A stretch of 64,000 nucleotides of DNA from the NCBI RefSeq assembly GCF_021290985.1, contig NZ_JAJOYU010000012.1:1-64000 (forward strand), written 5' to 3'. Of the stretch, positions 6,529-16,901 are shown piece by piece (position 1 is the first letter of the stretch; each line of letters opens with the position of its first letter). Below the pieces are notes generated by a model. It was not told where the DNA came from. It did no database searches and was given only the letters and a program-made list of their open reading frames with translations. The translations under genes and the position numbers were made by a program. Origin of the DNA: Rheinheimera soli. GTDB lineage: Bacteria; Pseudomonadota; Gammaproteobacteria; Enterobacterales; Alteromonadaceae.

Positions 6529-9447
6529 ATGTCAAACTATAAGCATAGTTTGCTGACGCTCGCTATTGCTGCAGCAGGTTTTAGTTGCAGTATCAGCGCG
6601 GAAGAAGCAAATCAGCAACTCGCACAACAGGAAGAACAGGTCAGTGCGGGTTCTAATACCAGCAAAACCAAAGAAGAAGTTGAAGTCATTGAAGTCAAAG
6701 GCTTTTCCAGTAGTTTAATCAAATCACTGAACGACAAACGTTTTGCCGATACAGTAGTCGAATCCATTTCAGCCGACGACTTAGGCTCTTTGCCTGATGT
6801 TTCTATGGCGGATGCCTTAACCCGTTTACCTGGTATTTCTGCGGTGCGTACCGGTGGTCAGGCGTCGGAAATTAACATCCGCGGTATGGCTGGCGGTTTT
6901 GTCTTTTCTACCTTAAATGGCCGCGAGCAGGTGTCTACCAGTGGCCAGCGTAATATTGAGTTTGAGCAATATCCTTCTGAGCTGATCTCCTCTGCGTCTG
7001 TGTATAAATCACCAAAAGTTTCGCTGATTGAAGGTGGTGTGGCAGGTACTGTCGAGTTAAAAACCGCCAGTCCGTTAAAAGCCAAAGAAACTCATAATTT
7101 CACAGTGAACGCTCGCGGTATGTTTAACGACAGAGCGAATGAAATTCCTGGTGGTCAGGAAACAGGGGATCGCTTTAGTTTTTCTTATCAGGGCAAATTT
7201 TTAGAAGATACTTTGGGTGTGGCTGTAGGTTTTGCCCGTTTGTATCAGCCCAGCGTGTCAACTCAGTTTGTTGGCTTGGCTTATAACAAACAAGCTGATG
7301 TGGATGGCATTGATGAAGCATCTCCTAATGAACTGATCAGTGAAGGTTTTGAAATGCAGCACAGGGGCGGAGAGGAAACCCGCAACGGTTATATGACTGC
7401 TATCGAATGGATCCCTTCTGACAAGTTAACTGTAAAAGCGGATGCCTTTTTATCTAAGTTCGACACTGAAGCTTTTGCCCGTGGTTTTCGCGTTAAGCTG
7501 GAAGGTGACAGCGCTGCTGTGGGCAATCCGGTGATCAATGACAATATGGTGATAGGTGGTACTTTTAACCGTAAAACCAATGGCTATACCAGAGTTGAAC
7601 TGGTGAACGATGACAACACCGATAATGATGAAGTGAAAAGTTTTGGTTTTAATGTCGACTTCGATGCGACAGATGCCTTGACGTTAAACTTCGACCTGTC
7701 GCACTCTTCTGCCGACAGCGTGTTTAAGAACGGTTTGTTGTGGGCTTTAGTGGCTGAAGACGCCACTGTCGCTAATCCTGTGCTGGATAGCAATGTGTCC
7801 ATCAGCTATTTACTGAACGGTTTGAATCTGCCTGACGTAGGTTTTAATCAGGAAGGTGCTTTTACTGATATCGACAGAGTGATGGTCAGTAAATATGGGA
7901 TTTACCCTTACATCAACTCAGATGAAGTGAATGCCTACAAACTGGATGCTAAATACGAACTGGATAACTCAGTGCTCAGTTCGCTTGAAGCGGGTGTACG
8001 CTACTCCGAACGTGAATACACTAATGACCGTCAGGTGTTTGAATATGGCTCAGATGGTTCATTTTTAAGTTCACAGCCGCCGCTGCGTTTAACGGACGAT
8101 ATGGTTGAGGTGGTGGATTTCAGTGGTAATTTCTCTCACTTTCCAAGTTATCTGGCTATTGATTTAAATAAAGCGCTGAATGCCTGGTTTCCGCAGGGTA
8201 TACCGCAGCCAGTACAAACCTGGGGCACAGGTAATACGGGAATTTTACCCTCTCAACGTGTTTCAGGTGGCCCTGATTCAGCATGGTCTGTTTTGCAAAG
8301 CGGTGAAGTCTATGAAGATGTGACTGCTGCTTATTTTATGGCCAATCTGGATACCGAAGTATTCTCTATTCCTGTTACAGGGAACATTGGTGTGCGTATG
8401 GTTGAAACCAAACAATACGCCACTGACTTAACAGATGTGGGTGGGGACGCCACTTTAGGCGCGCAGAATATTACCGATGAAGCAGGTTTGGTGAACACCC
8501 GCTACAAGCCAGGTATTATTGGTCAGACGTACAGAGATTATCTGCCACAGATGAACCTGAACTTTGCTCTTACCGACAGTGACCAGCTTCGATTTGCTGC
8601 TGCTAAAGTAATGTCGCGTCCACCTATTGACCGTTTAGCGTCCAATACCAGCTATACCATTAATGCTCTGACAGGACAGGTGAATGGCTCCAGCTCAAAC
8701 AGCCCGTTCTTAAAGCCTTTTTATGCCACTCAGTATGATATTTCCTACGAGAAGTACTTTACTGAAACAGACGGCGCTTTTGTTGCAGCCGTGTTCTACA
8801 AAGATATTGAGTCTTTTATCAATACCTTCACTATTACCGATTTTGATTTCGCCGCTGCTGGTTTCCCTATTCCTGAATATGTGCCTGGCACAGAACCAGG
8901 CAATCCTGACGGTTTACCGCCGGTCACTACAACTCCGGGGGATTACACCACAGCGGTCAACAACGACAAAGGTGGTTATATCCGCGGTGCTGAAATTGCT
9001 TACACCCAGGTATTTAAGTTTCTGCCTTCTTTCTGGCAGGGCTTAGGTTTTAGCGGCAGTTATTCCTACACAGAAAGTGAAATCCAGCAGCAAGTCAGTT
9101 TAGGTGCTCAGACCATAGATATCACCTTACCGGGCTTATCGAAAAACGTCATGACGGCCACCTTGTTCTGGGAATACGAAGGTTTTGAAACCCGGATCAG
9201 TGGTCGTTACCGCGACAACTTTGTGTCAGAGCAGGTGGCTGTAGAAGCTCAGACCGTGAACTTCGATGGCGAGATGGTGATTGACTATCAGGCCTCTTAC
9301 CAGATTAACGACAACTTTGGTGTGCTGTTCCAGGTGAACAACCTGACGGATGAACCGACCAAAAGTTATTTTGGCAATGAAGCCAATACCGGCACTATCC
9401 AGTTTTTTGGTCGCCAGTATTTTGTTGGTGCGAACTATACGTTCTGA
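6529..9447 (+). CDS. TonB-dependent receptor, maltodextrin type
   Basis: The 972-residue outer-membrane receptor has a signal peptide (about 1-24), a short linker with a TonB-box-like segment (VEVIEVKGF, about 51-60), a plug domain (about 75-190, including LPDVSMADALTRLPGI and the INIRGM motif) and a long 22-strand barrel ending in the terminal Phe of NYTF. It belongs to the large Xanthomonas/Caulobacter-type TonB receptor family. No N-terminal signalling (STN) domain is visible, so it should not act through a FecR/sigma pair. Uptake of maltodextrins is inferred from the operator upstream and from the pullulanase gene that follows at 9521. Confidence 0.9.
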   Translation: MSNYKHSLLTLAIAAAGFSCSISAEEANQQLAQQEEQVSAGSNTSKTKEEVEVIEVKGFSSSLIKSLNDKRFADTVVESISADDLGSLPDVSMADALTRLPGISAVRTGGQASEINIRGMAGGFVFSTLNGREQVSTSGQRNIEFEQYPSELISSASVYKSPKVSLIEGGVAGTVELKTASPLKAKETHNFTVNARGMFNDRANEIPGGQETGDRFSFSYQGKFLEDTLGVAVGFARLYQPSVSTQFVGLAYNKQADVDGIDEASPNELISEGFEMQHRGGEETRNGYMTAIEWIPSDKLTVKADAFLSKFDTEAFARGFRVKLEGDSAAVGNPVINDNMVIGGTFNRKTNGYTRVELVNDDNTDNDEVKSFGFNVDFDATDALTLNFDLSHSSADSVFKNGLLWALVAEDATVANPVLDSNVSISYLLNGLNLPDVGFNQEGAFTDIDRVMVSKYGIYPYINSDEVNAYKLDAKYELDNSVLSSLEAGVRYSEREYTNDRQVFEYGSDGSFLSSQPPLRLTDDMVEVVDFSGNFSHFPSYLAIDLNKALNAWFPQGIPQPVQTWGTGNTGILPSQRVSGGPDSAWSVLQSGEVYEDVTAAYFMANLDTEVFSIPVTGNIGVRMVETKQYATDLTDVGGDATLGAQNITDEAGLVNTRYKPGIIGQTYRDYLPQMNLNFALTDSDQLRFAAAKVMSRPPIDRLASNTSYTINALTGQVNGSSSNSPFLKPFYATQYDISYEKYFTETDGAFVAAVFYKDIESFINTFTITDFDFAAAGFPIPEYVPGTEPGNPDGLPPVTTTPGDYTTAVNNDKGGYIRGAEIAYTQVFKFLPSFWQGLGFSGSYSYTESEIQQQVSLGAQTIDITLPGLSKNVMTATLFWEYEGFETRISGRYRDNFVSEQVAVEAQTVNFDGEMVIDYQASYQINDNFGVLFQVNNLTDEPTKSYFGNEANTGTIQFFGRQYFVGANYTF

Positions 9448-9520
9448 CCTTGAGTGACAGCTTCAGCACTCAGCCTCAGAGCGGGTGCTCGTAACAAGAA
9501 TTGATTGGAGTTCGATAACT

Positions 9521-12500
9521 ATGTTTCAGATCACAAATAGCTTAAAGCTGGCCCTTTTGGGGCTGGCTGCGCTGACACTGGCCGCTTGCGGCGGTGGTGG
9601 CGAGGATTCTGTGGAAGGCGGTACTAAACTGCTGACCTGTAATGTGCCACAAATTCCGAATGCCGCAGGTACAGCCTGTATTGATCCACCTCCGATAAAA
9701 TGTAAAGCACCTACAGTGCCGGATGCAAAAAATGAAAGCTGTATAGTTGGGGTTGACCCCAATGCTCCTGCCCCGGCGTTTTTCCCTGCTGCTGGTCAGG
9801 CTGCACTTTTTTATAAAAGAGCAGACGGTAATTATGAAGGCTACCGCTTACATACCTGGAATAACGATGCGTGCGATGCCTACAAAGACAGTTCTTTGGC
9901 CGCATCCTGGGACAATGGTCTGGTGCATACAGCTGTGGATCCAAACTACGGTGCTTACTGGGTGCTGGAGTTAAAAGACGGTGTGGCTGGTGTGGAAGGT
10001 GCTTGTGGTAACTTCCTGATCCATATAGGCACTGATGACGCTGGCAAAGAAATGGGCGGTGGCGATCAGAAGTTGTTATTGGGGCCTAAGTCAGATGAAA
10101 AGTTTGCCCGGATGAATTTTACTTTTTCTGGTGTGAACTCAGTGTTTGAATTCCCTTTGCTTGCCTTGGGTGTTTCTATTGCCAACTCAGCGGCGCACTG
10201 GCTGGATGCCAACACTTTTGTCTGGAATGTGGATCGCGCCATGGCCACTAAAGTGCAATTACACCATTCCGCCACTGCAGAGTTAGCCATTGATGAAGAT
10301 GATAAGCTCAATGGTGAAACCCTGGTGCTGGAAGAAACTGAACTGACAGATGCGCAAAAAGCCAAGGTTCCGCATTTGGCCGATTGGCCAGCGTATCGCA
10401 GCACAATGACAGCGGAACAGGCGAAAGCCATTGTAAAAAATCAGCTGGTGTTGTCAGCCCATGATGCAGAAAACAAGCTGGCAGCCGCCAGTTACGTGCA
10501 AGCGGCCAAAGTACTGGACGATTTGTATACCAGCGGTGAAGCTGACGCCGACGAAGCAACTTTAGGTGTCAGCTATGAAGGGGATGCCGTGACTGTGGCT
10601 GTATGGGCGCCGACTGCCCGCACCGTGGCATTAAAACTCTATAACGCAGCAAAAACTCTGACCTCGACTCAGGCGATGACCTTAGATGCTGAGACCGGGA
10701 TTTGGAGTTACAGCGGCACTAAAGCCAATCTGGACCGTACTTTCTACCGCTTTGAAGTGACTGTGTATCATCCTGCCACTAAAAAAGTAGAAACAGTGGA
10801 AAGTACCGACCCTTACTCCGTCAGTTTGTCCACCAATGGTCGTTTCAGTCAGTTTGTGAATTTGGCCGACGAAGATTTAAAACCTGAAGGCTGGGCAACC
10901 CGAACTATTCCAACTGTTGAAAATCCTGAAGATACAGTGATTTACGAAGGTCATATTCGTGATTTCAGTATTCGTGATACTAGTGTCAGCGAAGCAAACA
11001 GAGGGAAATATCTGGCGTTTACTGAAATGGACAGTGCGCCTGTATTGCACCTGAAAAAGTTGGCTGAAAGTGGTGTAACGCATTTTCATATGCTGCCTGC
11101 CACTGATATGGCCACAGTGAATGAAGACGTAAGCAAAAGAGTTGAAATCACTGATACAGTGGGCGAGTTATGTGCTGTGAATGCCAGCGCTAAAGTCTGT
11201 GGTCAGGAAAACGCAGCCACAGTGATACTGGATTTGCTGAAATCCTATCAGCCTTCCGGTGAACTGGCTCAACAGTTAGTGGCCGACATGCGTGCAACCG
11301 ACGGTTTTAACTGGGGTTATGATCCACATCACTTTAATGTGCCTGAAGGCAGCTATGCATCCAGTGCTGAAGGCGTGGCCCGTATCAAAGAAATGCGCGC
11401 TATGAATCAGGCTCTGCAGGAAGTAGGTCTTCGTGTGGTATTGGATGTGGTGTACAACCATACCAACTCCTCAGCTGTATTTGATAACTCAGTGTTCGAC
11501 AAAATGGTGCCGGGTTATTACCACAGATACAGTCCGGTTACTGGCATTATTGAACGTTCGACTTGCTGTGAAAACACTGCACTTGAACACAAAATGATGG
11601 ATAAATTCGTCAAAGACTCGCTGGTGCTGTTAGCCCGTGAATACGGCTTTGATGGCTTCCGTTTTGACATTATGGGACACCATCCGAAGGCTGATATTTT
11701 AGCGGCTCGTGAGCTGGTGCGTGCTGTTGATCCTGATACTTACTTCTACGGCGAAGGCTGGAATTTTGGTGAAGTGGCGGATGATCGTCTGTTTGAACAA
11801 GCGCGTCAGGCCAATATGGCGGGGACAGAAGTAGGTTCTTTTAACGACCGTATCCGGGATTCAGTGCGCAGCGCAGCTTTATTTACAGACAAAGGTGAAG
11901 ATGGCGAACGTCAGCAGCAAAACTACATTGAAATTGGTTTAGCCGGCACCTTAAAAGACTTTGTGCTGGAAGACTACCGTGGCAATACGGGTGTGGCATC
12001 AGGTGTCACCTGGAACGGCCAGCCCGCTGGTTATGCTGAAGATCCGGCCGATATTATCAACTATGTATCTAAACACGATAATGAAGCGATCTGGGACAAA
12101 TTACAGCTGGAATTGCACAATGCAGGTGTTGATTTAAGCCTGGAAAACCGGGTCAGAGTGAATAACATTGCTTTGGCTATTCCGGTGTTAAGTCAGGGCA
12201 TTCCATTTCTGCAAATGGGTGATGATTTATTACGTTCTAAGTCGTTAGACCGTAACAGCTATGACTCAGGCGACTGGTTCAACTTTGTCGATTTCAGCAA
12301 AGAAAGCAATAACTGGAACGTAGGTTTGCCAATGGCTCAGGACAACAGTGCCAACTGGGAAACTATTGCCGAAGTGTCGACCAAATCCAATACCAGAGCT
12401 GGTGCCGATGAGATCCATTTTTCATCTGATGTATTTAATGAATTCCTGCAAATTCGTAAAAGCACTAACCTGTTCCGTCTGACCACAGCTCAGAATGTGA

Positions 12501-13507
12501 TGGACCGCTTAGGTTTCCATAACATTGGCAAAAATCTGACGCCGGGCTTGATTGTGATGAGCATAGACGATGGCATTGGCCTGACCGATCTGGACCCTGA
12601 GCATGACGCTGTGGTGGTGGTGATTAACGGGACTGCTGCAGAGCAATCGCATAAAGTACCAACGGCCAAAGGTTTTGTATTACATCCGGTGCAGGCAGCT
12701 TCTGCAGACCTGATGGTACAGGATGCCAGCTTCAGCGAAGCAGCGACTGAAGGTACTTTCACTGTTCCGGCCTATACAGCAGCTGTTTTTGTGAAACCTC
12801 AGAATGGTGCTCAGGGCGAAGGTTTAAAAGCCGACGCCACTATGGGGGCTCCTGATTTTGCTCCTTATGGTTTAACCACAGTTTATGTGCGTGGCGCTAT
12901 GAATGGCTGGGGTGAAACTGACGCTATGAGCTATGTCGGGGATGGGGTATACAGTACTACTATCACTATTGCCGCAGGTGACTACGAGTTCAAAGTGGCA
13001 TCAGCAGACTGGTCCACAGTCGACTTTGGTTCTGCTGATCAGCAAGTCACTTTAGGTGCAGCCAAAACCTTAAGCCGTGGTGGTTCTAACCTGAGGATCA
13101 CAATTCCTAAAACCTCCAGTTACACTTTTACCGTCAACGCGGCCTCTGCTGAAGCCCCTGTTATTACAGTGACTGAATATGTGCCTTATGGAGCAACTAC
13201 TGTTTATCTGCGTGGTAGCCTGAATGGCTGGAGTGAAAACAATCCGCTGCAATACGATGGTGATGGAGTGTATAGCGTGACTGTGAACCTGGCTGTAGCT
13301 GAGCATGAATTCAAAATAGCCTCAGCCGATTGGTCTACCGTTGATTTTGGTTCTGCGGATCAAAATGTCACGCTCAACACAGACAAAACACTGACAAGAG
13401 GTGGTTCAAATCTGAAACTGCAAATTACCGAACAGGCGGATTATAAGGTCAGCTTTACAGCGACAGACCCGGCAGCCCCTGTGTTAAGGGTAAGCAAAGT
13501 CGAATAA
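9521..13507 (+). CDS. pulA: pullulanase-type alpha-1,6-glucosidase lipoprotein
   Basis: The enzyme hydrolyses alpha-1,6 branch points of pullulan, amylopectin or limit dextrins. The ATG at 9521 is preferred to a GTG at 9485: it has a GGAG site and starts a lipoprotein signal (LTLAAC), giving 1328 residues. Order: two short Cys-bracketed segments, a CBM41/PUD-like starch-binding domain (about 85-190), an N2-type domain, a CBM48-like domain (from about 347), the GH13 catalytic barrel and the pullulanase C-domain. Catalytic residues are Asp716 (GFRFDIMGH), Glu745 (GEGW) and Asp853 (KHDNE). Two tandem copies of a domain of about 100 residues (about 1115-1215 and 1222-1328) end the protein and probably bind glucan. 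It sits 73 bp after the receptor gene and is likely co-transcribed and surface or periplasm anchored. Confidence 0.92.
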   Translation: MFQITNSLKLALLGLAALTLAACGGGGEDSVEGGTKLLTCNVPQIPNAAGTACIDPPPIKCKAPTVPDAKNESCIVGVDPNAPAPAFFPAAGQAALFYKRADGNYEGYRLHTWNNDACDAYKDSSLAASWDNGLVHTAVDPNYGAYWVLELKDGVAGVEGACGNFLIHIGTDDAGKEMGGGDQKLLLGPKSDEKFARMNFTFSGVNSVFEFPLLALGVSIANSAAHWLDANTFVWNVDRAMATKVQLHHSATAELAIDEDDKLNGETLVLEETELTDAQKAKVPHLADWPAYRSTMTAEQAKAIVKNQLVLSAHDAENKLAAASYVQAAKVLDDLYTSGEADADEATLGVSYEGDAVTVAVWAPTARTVALKLYNAAKTLTSTQAMTLDAETGIWSYSGTKANLDRTFYRFEVTVYHPATKKVETVESTDPYSVSLSTNGRFSQFVNLADEDLKPEGWATRTIPTVENPEDTVIYEGHIRDFSIRDTSVSEANRGKYLAFTEMDSAPVLHLKKLAESGVTHFHMLPATDMATVNEDVSKRVEITDTVGELCAVNASAKVCGQENAATVILDLLKSYQPSGELAQQLVADMRATDGFNWGYDPHHFNVPEGSYASSAEGVARIKEMRAMNQALQEVGLRVVLDVVYNHTNSSAVFDNSVFDKMVPGYYHRYSPVTGIIERSTCCENTALEHKMMDKFVKDSLVLLAREYGFDGFRFDIMGHHPKADILAARELVRAVDPDTYFYGEGWNFGEVADDRLFEQARQANMAGTEVGSFNDRIRDSVRSAALFTDKGEDGERQQQNYIEIGLAGTLKDFVLEDYRGNTGVASGVTWNGQPAGYAEDPADIINYVSKHDNEAIWDKLQLELHNAGVDLSLENRVRVNNIALAIPVLSQGIPFLQMGDDLLRSKSLDRNSYDSGDWFNFVDFSKESNNWNVGLPMAQDNSANWETIAEVSTKSNTRAGADEIHFSSDVFNEFLQIRKSTNLFRLTTAQNVMDRLGFHNIGKNLTPGLIVMSIDDGIGLTDLDPEHDAVVVVINGTAAEQSHKVPTAKGFVLHPVQAASADLMVQDASFSEAATEGTFTVPAYTAAVFVKPQNGAQGEGLKADATMGAPDFAPYGLTTVYVRGAMNGWGETDAMSYVGDGVYSTTITIAAGDYEFKVASADWSTVDFGSADQQVTLGAAKTLSRGGSNLRITIPKTSSYTFTVNAASAEAPVITVTEYVPYGATTVYLRGSLNGWSENNPLQYDGDGVYSVTVNLAVAEHEFKIASADWSTVDFGSADQNVTLNTDKTLTRGGSNLKLQITEQADYKVSFTATDPAAPVLRVSKVE

Positions 13508-13526
13508 CAGGACTTAAACCTGGGGT

Positions 13527-13556
13527 AAAAAGGCCGTTTTGATCACGGCCTTTTTT
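13527..13556 (+). terminator. rho-independent terminator after pullulanase
   Basis: The stem AAGGCCGT pairs with ACGGCCTT around a 7-base loop and is followed by a run of T residues. It lies 20 bp after the pullulanase stop and should separate this unit from the second receptor unit. Confidence 0.88.
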
Positions 13557-13822
13557 ATTGGTTTTTTACCTCACAGCAAGATTGTTGCTGCGTTGCTCCC
13601 TGCTCATTTTTGAACAGCACTGTAAGCTATTGATTCCGCTGCTATGCAACCTTTGCATATCGGTCTGCTTGCAACTTGGTTGAACTCAGCTAAGTTTGCA
13701 TTAAGTTAGGGCGTAAGCTCTGGTCTAAAGACTCAAATAAATCAGTTGGTTCAGCCGCTGTTCTGCACCATTACAATGCAAAATTCTAGTAATGCCCTGC
13801 AAAGGGGCGTCATAGCCGGAGG

Positions 13823-13836
13823 TGAATACGTATTCA
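13823..13836. promoter_or_regulatory. LacI-type operator palindrome (copy 2)
   Basis: The second perfect TGAATACGTATTCA copy lies 108 bp upstream of the second receptor ATG. Its right flank TGTTG matches copy 1, so the regulator and promoter elements have the same geometry at both receptor genes. Confidence 0.8.
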
Positions 13837-13944
13837 TGTTGAACATTGGCGGCGATAAGTTTAACTAGTAGGGTCAGATTAATATCAACAACCAGACAGA
13901 TATAAGTCTGAACCAAAAAAACAAACATATCCGGGGATAAGGGC

Positions 13945-16800
13945 ATGAATAAATTTAAGTTAAGCATACTCACAATGGCTATTGCGACTGCGGGCTTCAG
14001 CTCACATAGCTCTGCCCAACAGGCTGAACAAACCAATGCGGCAGCAAATGCCCAAGAAGAACAAATTGAAGTGATAGGCATCACGGGTTTCCGTGGCAGC
14101 TTACAAAAAGCTCAGGCTGTAAAAATGAGCGAAAACTCCATCGTTGAAGTTTTGTCTGCAGAAGATATTGGTAAGCTGCCGGACACCAGCGTGGCAGAAT
14201 CTTTAGCACGTTTGCCAGGCTTAGCCGGTGAGCGTCGTAACGGCCGTACCAGCGGTTTGTCTGTTCGTGGTTTTAACGAAAACTACGTAGGCACCTCATT
14301 AAATGGTCGCGAATTATTAGGTATGGGTGACAACCGCGGCGTTGAATACGACCTGTACCCGTCAGAAATCGTCTCTACTGCGATGGTTTACAAAACACCA
14401 GACGCTTCGCTGATGGCGCAGGGTATTGGCGGTACTGTTGATTTGCAAACTGTTCGTCCTTTGACGGCAGAAGATACTTTTGTTGTGAACCTGAACTATG
14501 AACAAAATGATCAGGAATCCGGTAACCCGGATTTTGACGATCATGGTCACAAAGCCTCAATTAACTACATCGATAAATTTGTTGATGACAAATTAGGTTT
14601 TGCTTTGGTTTTGTCTTCTATTAAATCACCACGTCAGGAACAACAGTTCCGTGGCTGGGGTTATCCTGGAGCCGCAACGACCAAAGGTGCGCCAGGTGTA
14701 ACAGTACCGGCAGACACTTTTATTTTAGGTGGCCATGATACCTTTACCCGTTCAGCTATGCTGGAGCGGGACTCTATTGCCGCTATCTTTGAATACGATG
14801 CCAGCGATGACTTAAAAGTTAAGTTTGATGCTTTGTACATCAACTTTAATGAAACCGATGTACGCCGTGGTCTGGAAGAAGGTATGGCTGAATGGGGTAC
14901 AGGTGCTTATACCATTACTGAAGTTCAGAATGGCCTGGCAACGTCAGCTTACCACGATGGTTTCTTTTCGGTGATCCGTAACGACTCCCGCGAGCAGGAC
15001 GCTGAACTGAAAACTTTTGGTTTGAATCTGGAATACAATATCAGCGATGACTGGACTGCTGAACTTGATCTTTCAACAGGCAAAGTCGATAAAACTATCA
15101 CTGATGTGGAAAGTTATTCAGGTGTGGGCCGTGCTGGCGGCACAGGACCAGACAACAGACCTATCAGTGCCCGTTCATGGGTCATGACGTCGTCTGGCGC
15201 TATGTTTGGTGCTCACCCTACTATTGCACCTGTTGATCTGACTAACCCGGCGTTAATTCGTTTAGCTGGCCCACAAGCCTGGGGTGGTTCATTAGCTCCG
15301 GTGCCTGGATTCCAGGACACAGGTAATGGTTTTGGTCCTACTACAGCTCAGGATGGTTTTGTTAATAAACCAATTTTTGAAGAAGAGCTGGACAGCGTAC
15401 GTCTGCAATTTAACGGCGCAGTGGAATGGGGTATTTTCACAGGTCTGGAAACTGGTCTGGTTTATAAAGACCGCACTAAGAGCAAAATCAACAATGGCGC
15501 TTATTTGACCGCCAATGTATGGCCAAACTCAGATGCTATTCCTGATGTGATAGGTGTGGCAGATTTAAGCTTTGTTGGCATCAACGGCGTATTGGCTTAT
15601 GACAGTTTAGCTTTGTATAACAATGGTTATTACATCTCTACAGATGCAGCTTTCCTGGAAAACGGCCGTTTTGGCGATACCTACGAGATCAATGAGAAAA
15701 TCACTACCTTATACGGTATGTTAGATATTAATACAGACGTGGGTTCAATCCCTGTGACTGGTAATGTCGGTGTACAAATCGTGAAATCTGATCAGGAAGG
15801 TTTTGGTTTTAATGCTTCATCAGGCAGCGACCGTTTTACTGATGCTATCGCAGTATCAGGTGGTACTGATTACACTGACGTTTTACCAAGCATGAACCTG
15901 AGCTTTGAAGTAGCAGACAGCCAGTTTGTCCGTACTGCTGTGTCTAAAGTCATGAGTCGTCCGCGTCTGGATGACTTACGTCCAAATAGCCAGGTGACCT
16001 TTAACTTTAACGACACCAACATTCTGGATGATGATCCGTTAAACAGTGCCTTTGCGGGTAATGCCGGTAATTCTGAACTGAAGCCGTTAGAAGCTGACCA
16101 GTTCGATTTATCCTACGAGAATTATTTCCATGACAATGGTTTTTTTGCGGCAAGTTTCTTCTATAAAGATCTGAAAAACTGGCACCGTAACATTACGTTA
16201 ATCAATGATTTCTCTGATTATTATATTCCTGGTTTCCACCAGACATCAGCACAGGGTACGCCACCTAATGCACCACCAGCTACCTTCTTAGGTCGTCTGG
16301 ATATCCGTCAGGATGGTTTAACTGGTTTTGTTCGTGGTTACGAGCTGCAAGCCAGCGTACCATTTGACATCATCGATGAAGTTCTGGATGGTTTTGGTAT
16401 TGTTGCCAGTGCCACCTTTATGGATGGTGAGTTAGATGACGGTGGTCGTGTACCAGGTTTATCTGAAGAGATTTACACTTTGACCGCTTATTATGAGCGT
16501 GCTGGTTTTGAAGTTCGTGTCTCTGGTACTAAACGTGACCAGTTTGCGACTGAAACCCGTGGTCTGAGCTTAAGTCTGGCTCCAACTATGGATCAGGGCG
16601 GTTCATTGATCGATGCACAGATTGGTTATGATTTCAGTGAGTCAGGTATTGATGCACTGGAAGGCCTGCGTGTTTCGTTGCAAGGTCAGAACTTAACGGA
16701 TGAGAAAACCATTCAGAACAACCCTGGCGATACTCGCCAGATCACTCAGTACCAGAGTTTTGGCCGTAACTTCCTGTTAGGCTTAAACTACAAGTTCTGA
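13945..16800 (+). CDS. TonB-dependent receptor, second of the starch locus
   Basis: The 951-residue receptor shows a signal peptide (about 1-24), a TonB-box-like EQIEVIGITGF (about 40-50), a plug (about 60-175, with LPDTSVAESLARLPGL and LSVRGF) and a barrel ending in NYKF. It is a diverged relative of the receptor at 6529, with the same family signature after the plug (VEYDLYPSEIVSTAMVYKTP). The shared operator suggests induction by the same sugar, with different chain-length or branch preference possible. AAGGG precedes the ATG. A strong terminator follows, and then the halogenase-like, GH31 and GH13 genes. Confidence 0.92.
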   Translation: MNKFKLSILTMAIATAGFSSHSSAQQAEQTNAAANAQEEQIEVIGITGFRGSLQKAQAVKMSENSIVEVLSAEDIGKLPDTSVAESLARLPGLAGERRNGRTSGLSVRGFNENYVGTSLNGRELLGMGDNRGVEYDLYPSEIVSTAMVYKTPDASLMAQGIGGTVDLQTVRPLTAEDTFVVNLNYEQNDQESGNPDFDDHGHKASINYIDKFVDDKLGFALVLSSIKSPRQEQQFRGWGYPGAATTKGAPGVTVPADTFILGGHDTFTRSAMLERDSIAAIFEYDASDDLKVKFDALYINFNETDVRRGLEEGMAEWGTGAYTITEVQNGLATSAYHDGFFSVIRNDSREQDAELKTFGLNLEYNISDDWTAELDLSTGKVDKTITDVESYSGVGRAGGTGPDNRPISARSWVMTSSGAMFGAHPTIAPVDLTNPALIRLAGPQAWGGSLAPVPGFQDTGNGFGPTTAQDGFVNKPIFEEELDSVRLQFNGAVEWGIFTGLETGLVYKDRTKSKINNGAYLTANVWPNSDAIPDVIGVADLSFVGINGVLAYDSLALYNNGYYISTDAAFLENGRFGDTYEINEKITTLYGMLDINTDVGSIPVTGNVGVQIVKSDQEGFGFNASSGSDRFTDAIAVSGGTDYTDVLPSMNLSFEVADSQFVRTAVSKVMSRPRLDDLRPNSQVTFNFNDTNILDDDPLNSAFAGNAGNSELKPLEADQFDLSYENYFHDNGFFAASFFYKDLKNWHRNITLINDFSDYYIPGFHQTSAQGTPPNAPPATFLGRLDIRQDGLTGFVRGYELQASVPFDIIDEVLDGFGIVASATFMDGELDDGGRVPGLSEEIYTLTAYYERAGFEVRVSGTKRDQFATETRGLSLSLAPTMDQGGSLIDAQIGYDFSESGIDALEGLRVSLQGQNLTDEKTIQNNPGDTRQITQYQSFGRNFLLGLNYKF

Positions 16801-16857
16801 TGCAGGCTGAGGTTGTGTCGGAGCAGCTGAGCTGCCCGACTACTGACAAACTCTGTT

Positions 16858-16887
16858 TAAAACCCAGCCATCATGGCTGGGTTTTTC
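16858..16887 (+). terminator. terminator directly before the halogenase-like gene
   Basis: AACCCAGCCA pairs perfectly with TGGCTGGGTT around a 3-base loop, followed by a T-rich tail. It ends about 14 bp before the next ATG, so it lies just ahead of that gene's ribosome binding site. It could stop most receptor transcripts and let a fraction read into the enzyme genes. Confidence 0.85.
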
Positions 16888-16901
16888 TTTAGGGAATACG
16901 C

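Larger units (their letters stand above)
13508..13944. other. intergenic region with terminator and operator copy 2
   Basis: These 437 bp contain the terminator at 13527-13556 and the operator at 13823-13836. A possible -35 TTGAAC follows the operator, then an AT-rich stretch 17 bases later. No gene is supported between 13557 and 13822. Confidence 0.5.

Noticed and set aside
9485-9520. Upstream GTG start for the pullulanase
   Set aside because: It would bury the lipoprotein signal behind 12 extra residues; the ATG at 9521 has GGAG and a standard signal.
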